Source: an uncultured Eubacteriales bacterium (GTDB lineage: Bacteria > Bacillota > Clostridia > Christensenellales > Aristaeellaceae). Taken from it: a DNA stretch of 6,350 nt. The stretch is from assembly GCA_900553905.1 (NCBI GenBank), contig USFL01000093.1, positions 1 through 6,350 of the forward strand, read 5' to 3'. The notes under the pieces were generated by a model. The model ran no database searches and was not told the DNA's origin. It saw only the letters and a program-made list of their open reading frames with translations. The translations under genes were made by a program, and so were the position numbers. Positions within the stretch are counted from its first letter, which is position 1; each line of letters starts with the position of its first letter. Below are positions 1 to 4,927 of the stretch, piece after piece.

Positions 1-173
1 TTGAGTTTTTGGGCGCCAAGCTCGACCCCGTCAAGAACGTCGAGGGCAACCGCAAGGAAAGCGTCATCTCCACCGACGACAGCAAGGTCAAGATCTGCGT
101 CATCCCCACGGACGAGGAAATCGTCATCGCGCGGGACACCCTGTGCATCGTGACCGGCAAGCCGATCGAATAA
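1..173 (+). CDS. ackA: Acetate kinase, C-terminal end (partial, 5' end outside window)
   Basis: The reading frame is open from base 3 and ends at TAA 171-173, giving the last 56 residues of a protein whose start lies upstream. The fragment carries the C-terminal signature of acetate kinase: a GNRKE-x-VISTDDSKVK segment, then VIPTDEE and IARDT close to the end. Acetate kinase is cytoplasmic and interconverts acetyl phosphate plus ADP with acetate plus ATP, usually as the last step of fermentative acetate production. In many Firmicutes ackA is followed directly by the yceD-rpmF pair. Here a large membrane-protein gene separates them. The active-site residues lie outside the window, so catalytic integrity cannot be judged. 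Identification rests on recognising the C-terminal motif. Confidence 0.93.
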   Translation, partial: EFLGAKLDPVKNVEGNRKESVISTDDSKVKICVIPTDEEIVIARDTLCIVTGKPIE

Positions 174-184
174 GCTTCCGAAAT

Positions 185-227
185 ACCAATTCGGCGCGGG
201 TGCGTGGGCATCTGCGCCGAATTTGGT
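185..227 (+). terminator. Long hairpin after ackA, candidate weak terminator or processing site
   Basis: Bases 185-203 pair with 208-227 almost without interruption. There is one bulged T among 222-224 and two G-T pairs, and the loop is GTGG (204-207). The outer half is the clear inverted repeat ACCAATTCGGCGC / GCGCCGAATTTGGT. The base after the stem is not a U-run (CTTGAGC), so this is not a textbook intrinsic terminator. It starts 12 bases after the ackA stop. It may act as a partial terminator, a 3'-end stabiliser or a processing site separating ackA from the membrane-protein gene. Confidence 0.6.
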
Positions 228-255
228 CTTGAGCAAAACGCGGTGAGGTGCGTCG

Positions 256-2142
256 ATGATAAAAGGTTGGATCAGGCGGGCGGGCATGCTGGGCTGTGCG
301 GGACTGATGGCTGCCGCACCGTGGCTGAACCTCGCTCCGGCGAGAAAGGCCCTGCCGGATGCGCAAAGCCTGTTTGGCTACGTGTATCAGTTGATCGCAA
401 GGACCTTTGCCTCCCTGGAGGTGGACCGATTGGCGGCGGCGCTGCTGCTGGTGGTATGCGTGTGGCTGTGCCGCCGCTTCCTGTTTCACAAGCCTGCTGG
501 AACGGGCGTGGGGGAGTACGGGCTGTGCGCGTTTTTCAGCCTCATGACGCTTCTGTGCACGGCCGTGCGCACGCAGGATACCGTCGCGGTCCTGTGGGAT
601 AACGCTTTTCAGGTGTTCAAGGCGGGGCTGTTTTTTGCGGGAATGTATCTGATCTTTCTCATGCTGCTCAGGGCGCTTCGCAAGGGGCTGGAAAAGGGGC
701 GGCAGGCGGGCCTGCCCTCAAGCCTTTCAGGCTTGAGGAGATACGATACCTTCTGGCGGCTGTTTGCGGTGATCGCGGCGGCGTGGCTGCCGCAGATCTT
801 GATCCGCTACCCGGGCGTGCTCATGTGGGACAGCTACATGCAGATCAAGCAGTTCATGGGCGAGGCGGAGCGCGTCTCCAGCCATCCGCCGTTCGGCACG
901 CTGGTCTATGGGCTGCTGGCCTGGCTGGGCGAGGCCGCGGGCAACCGCAACCTTGTCTATTTTGTCTTTACCCTCCTGCAGTGCGGAGCCTACATCGCGG
1001 TGCTGAGCTATACGCTGTGCGTCATGCGCCGGCTGGGCGCGCCGGGCTGGGTGCGCTTGACGGCGCTGTTGCTCTACGCCCTTTCGCCCTGCTACGCGGG
1101 CTGGGCGACGGTGATCGCCAAGGACACCATGTTCCAGATCCCGTTTTTGCTGATGGTGACGCTGCTGTGGGAGTTTTTGCGGGATCGGAAGGGATTCTTT
1201 GAAAGCTGGCGCAGGCCGGTCCTGCTGGGAGCGAGCTTTCTGGTGATGGCGCTGAGCCGTCACAACGGCCTGCCGCTGGCGGCGGCGGTGCTGGCGGTGA
1301 TGTTGCTGATGCTCGTGCGGGAAAGGGAACGCAGGCGCGCGGCCCTGCGCCTCTTTGCCTGCGGGGCGCTGAGCCTCGCCACCGCCGTGGGCGTGGAAGC
1401 TGCCATCAGCGCGGCGCTGGGCATCCAGGACCGCTACATGCAGGATATCCTGTCCCTGCCCTTTCAGCAGACGGCGCGGGTGGTGAAGCTCCATGGGGAG
1501 GAGATTCCAAAGGAGGAATGGGAGATCATCGACCGCGTGCTGGACTACGATTCGCTGGCGGAGGGATACAATGACTGGTATGCCGACGCCGTCAAGGACA
1601 CCTACCGCCAGACGGCGACGGCGGAGGATCGCCTGGCCTACTGGGGCGTGTGGTGGCGGCAACTGCGGCGCTGGCCCACGGAGTATCTGGACGCGGCGCT
1701 GCATATGAACGGCGTGCTCTTTGACCTGCGCGACAACGAACCCATGTACATCAGCTTCAGCGACATGGCGCTGGATACCTACGTTTATCCCTGGTCGTTC
1801 AACGACATGACCATGTATGATCGGGAGGCGCTGGTGCCGCTGAGCAGCGTCCAGCGCGCTCTGACGGAATGGTACATGGATCTTGACAGGCTGCCGCTGG
1901 TCGGGCTTTGTGCCAGCATGAGCTTCAACGTGCTTTTGACGCTCGCTCTCTTCTATCTCTGTGCAACCGGCGGCCGCAGAGGCATCCTGCCGGTGTTTTT
2001 GCCAGCGCTGGCAACGCTCTTGGTGTGCCTGTTTTCCCCGGTGGTTTATCTGCGATACGCCCTGCCCCTCATCGGCGCTATGCCGGTGGGGCTGGCGGCG
2101 TGCGCCGCGCGGCTTGACAAGGACGCGCGCCCATCCCTATAA
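256..2142 (+). CDS. Large polytopic membrane protein, DUF6020-like (GT-C-type fold suspected)
   Basis: This encodes a 628-residue membrane protein with about a dozen hydrophobic segments. ATG 256 is preceded by GGTGAGGTG at 242-250, a good ribosome binding site. After N-terminal helices and a basic linker (about 142-165), a loop carries YPG-VLMWDS (185-193, Asp192) followed by SHPPFGT (His210). Further on are AKDTMF (Lys289-Asp290) and SRHNG (334-338). A long hydrophilic region (about 388-545) starts with LPFQQTARVV and contains LDYDSLAEGY. Three closing helices end the protein. From memory, this motif order matches clostridial proteins annotated DUF6020, which resemble GT-C glycosyltransferases working on lipid-linked sugars; an acidic residue in the first large external loop is typical of that fold. 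Function and substrate are inferred, not shown. No promoter is visible upstream, so transcription probably reads through from ackA. The gene lies between ackA and yceD, which are normally close neighbours. Confidence 0.8.
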   Translation: MIKGWIRRAGMLGCAGLMAAAPWLNLAPARKALPDAQSLFGYVYQLIARTFASLEVDRLAAALLLVVCVWLCRRFLFHKPAGTGVGEYGLCAFFSLMTLLCTAVRTQDTVAVLWDNAFQVFKAGLFFAGMYLIFLMLLRALRKGLEKGRQAGLPSSLSGLRRYDTFWRLFAVIAAAWLPQILIRYPGVLMWDSYMQIKQFMGEAERVSSHPPFGTLVYGLLAWLGEAAGNRNLVYFVFTLLQCGAYIAVLSYTLCVMRRLGAPGWVRLTALLLYALSPCYAGWATVIAKDTMFQIPFLLMVTLLWEFLRDRKGFFESWRRPVLLGASFLVMALSRHNGLPLAAAVLAVMLLMLVRERERRRAALRLFACGALSLATAVGVEAAISAALGIQDRYMQDILSLPFQQTARVVKLHGEEIPKEEWEIIDRVLDYDSLAEGYNDWYADAVKDTYRQTATAEDRLAYWGVWWRQLRRWPTEYLDAALHMNGVLFDLRDNEPMYISFSDMALDTYVYPWSFNDMTMYDREALVPLSSVQRALTEWYMDLDRLPLVGLCASMSFNVLLTLALFYLCATGGRRGILPVFLPALATLLVCLFSPVVYLRYALPLIGAMPVGLAACAARLDKDARPSL

Positions 2143-2143
2143 T
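2114..2143 (+). promoter_or_regulatory. Consensus sigma-A promoter for yceD, overlapping the upstream gene's stop
   Basis: A perfect -35 box TTGACA (2114-2119) and a perfect -10 box TATAAT (2138-2143) are separated by 18 bases. The -35 lies inside the last codons of the membrane-protein gene, and the -10 contains its TAA stop (2140-2142). Transcription should start near 2150, leaving a leader of about 40 nt before yceD. Exact matches to both hexamers at near-ideal spacing suggest strong housekeeping transcription. Confidence 0.9.
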
Positions 2144-2148
2144 GAAAG

Positions 2149-2166
2149 GCGCGGTCAAAACCGCGC
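2149..2166 (+). promoter_or_regulatory. Hairpin at the expected 5' end of the yceD transcript
   Basis: GCGCGGT (2149-2155) pairs perfectly with ACCGCGC (2160-2166) around the loop CAAA. Flanking AAAG and TTT could extend it with one bulge. It begins where the transcript from the consensus promoter should start, so it may be a 5' stabilising hairpin. It could also help stop transcripts arriving from upstream, but only TTT follows it. The yceD ribosome binding site (2176-2182) stays outside the stem. Confidence 0.5.
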
Positions 2167-2187
2167 TTTGCAAACGGAGGTGGCAGC

Positions 2188-2706
2188 ATGGAACTGGATG
2201 TATCCCGCGGCTTTGTTCACCCGGCGACGCCCTTTCCCTTTGAGGCGAGCCTGACGCTGGAGGCGCAGGACGTGGGCGGCGAAACTGTGACCTTTGATCC
2301 GGTGGCGCTGGAAGGAACCTATTTTGTGGTGGACGATACCGTGCGGCTGGAGGGGAAGCTGACGACCAGGGCGCATGCCGCCTGCGCGGTATGCCTGGCG
2401 CCGGCGGAGAAGCGCGTTGAAATCAATTTTGACGAAACCTTCCGCAAGGACGCTAACGAGACCGAGGACGAGTGCTTCCGCTACGAGGGAAAATCCGTGC
2501 CGCTGGACCACATGGCGCTGACGCTTGCGATGCTCAATCTGCCCATGCGCTTTGTGTGCGGCAGGCCGGATTGCCATGCCGCCGCGGAGCTGAAGGCCTG
2601 GAACGAAGAGGGAAAGGTATGGAAGGAGGAGCCGGAGGGCGGGGGAACCTACCGTCCCTTCGAGGGCCTGAATGAATTGCTGGATGATCAAAAGCAGACG
2701 CACTAG
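2188..2706 (+). CDS. yceD: YceD/DUF177 family protein
   Basis: This encodes a 172-residue soluble protein. ATG 2188 follows GGAGGTG at 2176-2182. The DUF177 pattern is visible: an N-terminal beta-rich part (FPFEASLTL), a VRLEGKLTTRAHAACAVCLAP segment with the Cys66-x2-Cys69 pair, FDETF, then PLDHMALTLAMLNLPMRFVC with a second pair, Cys124-x4-Cys129, and a short C-terminal tail ending in FEGLNELLDD. The four cysteines suggest a metal site, as in many Firmicutes members. The family is conserved next to rpmF and is linked to large-subunit rRNA accumulation (plant and E. coli work). A precise bacterial role is not established. Here rpmF is not adjacent: a membrane-protein gene lies between them. 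The gene has its own consensus promoter. The region after the second cysteine pair is reduced compared with members that have a longer Cys-rich tail. Confidence 0.9.
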   Translation: MELDVSRGFVHPATPFPFEASLTLEAQDVGGETVTFDPVALEGTYFVVDDTVRLEGKLTTRAHAACAVCLAPAEKRVEINFDETFRKDANETEDECFRYEGKSVPLDHMALTLAMLNLPMRFVCGRPDCHAAAELKAWNEEGKVWKEEPEGGGTYRPFEGLNELLDDQKQTH

Positions 2707-2720
2707 AGCGGAGGGAAACT

Positions 2721-3941
2721 ATGCAAAGGGTCCTGCGCAGGGGAGCGCGCCTGGCGGCGCTGCTGCTGGCCGCCATTTGCCTGTATACCGGCTTGCTGCT
2801 GGCCGCTTATGCCTTTCCTGACGAATGGATCAGCGATAATGTCGGGGCCGCAGTCAATGTGCTTACGGAAGAGGGCAACATGGTGGGCGGGTATGCCAAC
2901 TATTTTTGGCATACGGGCTTCAGCATCACGGACAATCTGACGGATATACGGATCTATGAGGGACTGCTGCGCGGCGGCCGAAGCGTGACGGACGCGGCGA
3001 TGCGCACGGATTATGCGCGATACTGGCACGGCTACGCCGTGGTGCTGCGGCCGCTGATGATCGTGATGAGCATCGTCAACATCCGCTATCTGAACATGAT
3101 GGCCCTGATGGCGCTATTCCTTGTCTGCGGATGGAAGTGCCGCGAGCGGTTCGGCTGGAGAAGCGCGGCGCATTTCTGCGGCGGGCTGCTGATGTCGTTT
3201 TTGCTCATTGCACCGTTTTGCCAGCAGTATATGCCTGTGACCTTTCTTGCCCTTGCGGGCAGCGCTGCCTTGCTGTGCGGATGGAAGGCCGTCCGCGGCT
3301 GTTTGTATGAATTCTTTTTCCTGCTGGGCTCTCTTGTCTGTTTTTTTGATTTTCTGACGTTTCCCGTCCTGGCGTTGGGCTATCCGCTGGCGTGCTGCCT
3401 GCTGCAAATGGTTTGGGATGGAGAGGGACCGGCTCCGATCTGGAAAAAGACGCTCTTGCTCTCGGCTGCGTGGGTCCTGGGATATGGGCTTACCTGGGTT
3501 GCAAAGGGCATAATCGGGACGCTGCTGACGGGAGAAAACGTCCTGGGCGATATCCTGTCTCAGGCCGCCTTCCGCACGACGGGAGCCTTCTATACGGATA
3601 CAGGCGCTGTTGATGTGAGCATGCGCAGCGCGGTGCTCATCAACCTGGAAACCTTCTTTATGGGCGCCAATGTCGGCGCGTTTGCGCTGATGCTGCTGGT
3701 GGAAGGCTTTTATGCACTCCGCCGAGGACGGCTGGAAAACTGGCCGCAGGCGCTTGCGCTGGCGGCGGTGGCCCTGTGGCCGGTTATATGGTATTGCGTG
3801 TTGCAGAATCATTCGCGGCTGCATTTCTGGATGACGTACAAGCAGCTTTCCGTAACGGTTTTTGCAGGATGTTCCGCTTTGCGGGCGCTCGGCGCTGTCA
3901 GGGAGGACAGATCGTGCGGAGAGGTTCAAAAAAGGGCTTGA
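2721..3941 (+). CDS. Uncharacterised polytopic membrane protein, 406 residues
   Basis: The gene starts 14 bases after yceD stops, with GGAGGG (2710-2715) five bases before ATG 2721, so it is probably co-transcribed with yceD. The N-terminal helix (about 10-31) may act as an uncleaved signal anchor. A loop of about 75 residues (32-108) follows, probably outside the membrane, with FPDEW (32-36), NYFWHTGF (60-67) and DYARYWHGYAVVLRPL (97-112). Then come roughly eight to ten hydrophobic segments, rich in Phe, Leu and Cys. Near the end, a motif NHSRLHFWMTYK (363-374, with His364 and His368) is followed by a last helix and a charged tail. I recall similar RYWHGY...LRPL and NHS..H..FTY pieces in unnamed clostridial and streptococcal membrane proteins, but I cannot name a family. 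A single long loop followed by many helices is compatible with a GT-C-like enzyme; that is inference. Coding sequence here looks less biased toward C/G-ending codons than valS. Confidence 0.85.
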   Translation: MQRVLRRGARLAALLLAAICLYTGLLLAAYAFPDEWISDNVGAAVNVLTEEGNMVGGYANYFWHTGFSITDNLTDIRIYEGLLRGGRSVTDAAMRTDYARYWHGYAVVLRPLMIVMSIVNIRYLNMMALMALFLVCGWKCRERFGWRSAAHFCGGLLMSFLLIAPFCQQYMPVTFLALAGSAALLCGWKAVRGCLYEFFFLLGSLVCFFDFLTFPVLALGYPLACCLLQMVWDGEGPAPIWKKTLLLSAAWVLGYGLTWVAKGIIGTLLTGENVLGDILSQAAFRTTGAFYTDTGAVDVSMRSAVLINLETFFMGANVGAFALMLLVEGFYALRRGRLENWPQALALAAVALWPVIWYCVLQNHSRLHFWMTYKQLSVTVFAGCSALRALGAVREDRSCGEVQKRA

Positions 3942-3966
3942 CAAAGAAATTGCTCCATCATATAAT
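3938..3966 (+). promoter_or_regulatory. Consensus sigma-A promoter for rpmF, overlapping the upstream stop codon
   Basis: A perfect -35 TTGACA (3938-3943) and a perfect -10 TATAAT (3961-3966) are separated by the ideal 17 bases. The TGA stop of the 406-residue membrane protein (3939-3941) lies inside the -35 box. The spacer and flanks are locally AT-rich. The start of transcription is expected near 3973, giving a leader of about 200 nt before rpmF. This is probably the strongest promoter in the window, and it may also feed the downstream T-box operon, for which no separate promoter is evident. Confidence 0.93.
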
Positions 3967-3972
3967 ACAAAT

Positions 3973-4176
3973 TGGTCACGTTGTGGACAGGCGTTTGCGC
4001 AAGGAGGCGCCGCCGCAGCGTTGCAAAGGATGAATACCTTGTCTATGATGGCCGGGATCGGGCGCAGGGAGCGGCAAATGCATCTGCCTCGTCATTCCCC
4101 GGAAGGCTGGTTCGCCCCAGGCGAACGATTTGGAAAGCCCCGTCAGCGACGGGGCGCGGAATGAGGAGGTGTAACC
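3973..4176 (+). promoter_or_regulatory. Long structured 5' leader of rpmF
   Basis: About 200 nt separate the expected transcription start from rpmF, much more than a ribosomal protein gene needs. Two adjacent perfect hairpins stand out: GTTCGCC/GGCGAAC (4110-4116 with 4120-4126, loop CCA) and GCCCCGTC/GACGGGGC (4137-4144 with 4148-4155, loop AGC). A weaker stem, GGCA/TGCC (4073-4076 with 4085-4088), lies upstream. The second hairpin ends seven bases before the ribosome binding site GAGGAGGTG (4163-4171). No U-run follows any stem, so control of translation or stability is more likely than termination. An autoregulatory ribosomal-protein leader is possible, but I do not recognise a known class. 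Confidence 0.45.
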
Positions 4177-4371
4177 ATGGCTCTTCCCAAGGGAAAAGTG
4201 TCCAAGGCCCGTGGCCGTAAGCGCCGCGCAAATTGGAAGCTCAGCCTGCCCGGCATCGTCGAGTGCCCGCAGTGCCACGAAAAGAAACTGTCCCACCGCG
4301 TGTGCAAGCATTGCGGTTATTACAACGGCGTTCAGGTCATCGACATGACCGAGAAGAAGGAGAATGCGTAA
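4177..4371 (+). CDS. rpmF: 50S ribosomal protein bL32
   Basis: This encodes a 64-residue basic protein with the full bL32 pattern: [20 protein letters not shown] at the N terminus, then [13 protein letters not shown] and [12 protein letters not shown]. Four cysteines (30, 33, 43, 46) form the zinc-ribbon version of bL32, in contrast to cysteine-free paralogues used under zinc limitation. It is a structural protein of the large ribosomal subunit. The start is supported by GAGGAGGTG at 4163-4171, seven bases upstream of ATG. It has its own consensus promoter and a structured leader. In many Firmicutes rpmF sits directly after yceD and before plsX; here it follows a membrane-protein gene and is followed by a T-box and valS. 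Confidence 0.98.
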   Translation: MALPKGKVSKARGRKRRANWKLSLPGIVECPQCHEKKLSHRVCKHCGYYNGVQVIDMTEKKENA

Positions 4372-4388
4372 GCGTCTCCTCCATGGCT

Positions 4389-4420
4389 GCAAGGCTGCCT
4401 GAAGGTTCGGGCGGCCTTGC
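4389..4420 (+). terminator. Hairpin after rpmF, without U-tract
   Basis: GCAAGGCTGCC (4389-4399) pairs with GGCGGCCTTGC (4410-4420), eleven base pairs including one G-T pair, around a ten-base loop. It begins 17 bases after the rpmF stop. The sequence downstream (GCCGTATGG) has no U-run, so termination is probably incomplete at best. It could stabilise the rpmF mRNA 3' end or mark a processing point ahead of the T-box. Confidence 0.5.
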
Positions 4421-4434
4421 GCCGTATGGCCCTG

Positions 4435-4670
4435 AGAACAGGAGGAGTACCCTCCCCCGTCGCCCAAGAGAGGACCGCTCGCCGGCTGAAAGGCGGTTCG
4501 GATGCACGGGAAGGGGAAGGTCGCCTGGGAGGGCGTGGGGTGAATGGCACTGGTCATAGCCTCGCCGTGTGCGCACGTTACAGCGCATTGAGGCGGCCTG
4601 TCGGGCCGCGAAGTAAGGTGGTACCACGGAGCTGCTCCGTCCTTTGGACGCGGGCGGCTCTTTTGGTTTT
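4435..4670 (+). promoter_or_regulatory. T-box riboswitch, valine-specific (GUC specifier)
   Basis: This is a complete T-box leader that senses uncharged tRNA-Val. Stem I starts with CAGG/CCTG (4439-4442 with 4524-4527). The specifier loop has AGTA (4446-4449) opposite AAGGTCG (4517-4523), so GTC at 4520-4522 is the likely valine specifier codon. Above it CCCGT pairs with ACGGG (4456-4460 with 4506-4510). The distal part has AGAGAG (4467-4472) and a GACCGC/GCGGTT stem closing a loop with GGCTGAAAG. A central region (GCCTC/GAGGC, 4559-4563 with 4590-4594) and a hairpin at 4593-4609 follow. The T-box core is AAGGTGGTACCACGG (4615-4629). Its TGGT (4619-4622) fits the ACCA end of tRNA-Val. The antiterminator pairs AAGG with CCTT (4615-4618, 4641-4644) and ACGGAG with CTCCGT (4626-4631, 4635-4640) around the bulge TGGTACC. 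Specifier and downstream valS agree. No promoter is obvious just upstream, so it may be read from the rpmF promoter. Confidence 0.96.
4629..4670 (+). terminator. Intrinsic terminator of the T-box leader
   Basis: Bases 4629-4642 pair with 4646-4660 (14 pairs, a few G-T, one bulged C), with loop TTT, followed by TTTT (4661-4664) and a second TTTT (4667-4670). The left arm uses the same bases as the antiterminator, so the two folds exclude each other. When tRNA-Val is charged, transcription should stop here. When it is uncharged, the antiterminator forms and transcription continues into the small membrane-protein gene and valS. Confidence 0.93.
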
Positions 4671-4691
4671 CGGGAAAGGAGGCGGTCACGC

Positions 4692-4901
4692 ATGGACTGG
4701 CAAAAGGTGCTTTCACGGCTGAGCGTGCCGGGCATCACGCTGCTGCTGGCGGGTGCGGTCCTGTGCGTGCAGGCGACCCGGCTGTGCAGGTTCGTGCTGC
4801 GCGACCGCGGCGAGCGCGCCGTGCTGCCGGTGAGAATCGCGGGGCTTGTGCTGGCGCTGCTGGGCGCGCTGATTCTGCTGGATGTGTTCCCCGGATTGTA
4901 A
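4692..4901 (+). CDS. Small two-helix membrane protein under T-box control
   Basis: This encodes a 69-residue protein. ATG 4692 is preceded by an excellent ribosome binding site, AAAGGAGG (4675-4682), nine bases upstream. An in-frame TTG at 4644 is rejected because it lies inside the terminator loop. The protein has a short amphipathic start ([11 protein letters not shown]), a first membrane helix at about 12-29, a basic loop ([14 protein letters not shown]), a second helix at about 46-64, and ends DVFPGL. The charged loop suggests both termini outside and the loop in the cytoplasm. It sits between the valine T-box terminator and valS, 26 bases before the valS start, so it should be induced with valS by valine starvation. 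I do not recognise a family and assign no function. Confidence 0.8.
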   Translation: MDWQKVLSRLSVPGITLLLAGAVLCVQATRLCRFVLRDRGERAVLPVRIAGLVLALLGALILLDVFPGL

Positions 4902-4927
4902 GCCGGATGAGAAAGGGAGGAAACCCC

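Noticed and set aside
204..602. A 132-residue forward frame overlapping the start of the 628-residue gene
   Set aside because: It is out of frame with the membrane-protein gene and shows no membrane pattern or motif. The 256 start with its ribosome binding site explains the region better.
727..1704. A 325-residue reverse-strand open frame
   Set aside because: It is the shadow of the DUF6020-like gene. Its composition is rich in Arg, Gln, His and Pro without domains, and it has no supporting neighbours.
4030..4164. A 44-codon upstream open frame ending in TGA just before the rpmF ribosome binding site
   Set aside because: Only a weak AAAGG precedes the ATG, the peptide has no recognisable features, and the frame covers the two leader hairpins. 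It could be a regulatory uORF, but there is not enough support to list it.
4644..4691. An N-terminal extension of the two-helix protein from TTG 4644
   Set aside because: The start would lie in the terminator loop and has no ribosome binding site. ATG 4692 has AAAGGAGG at proper spacing.
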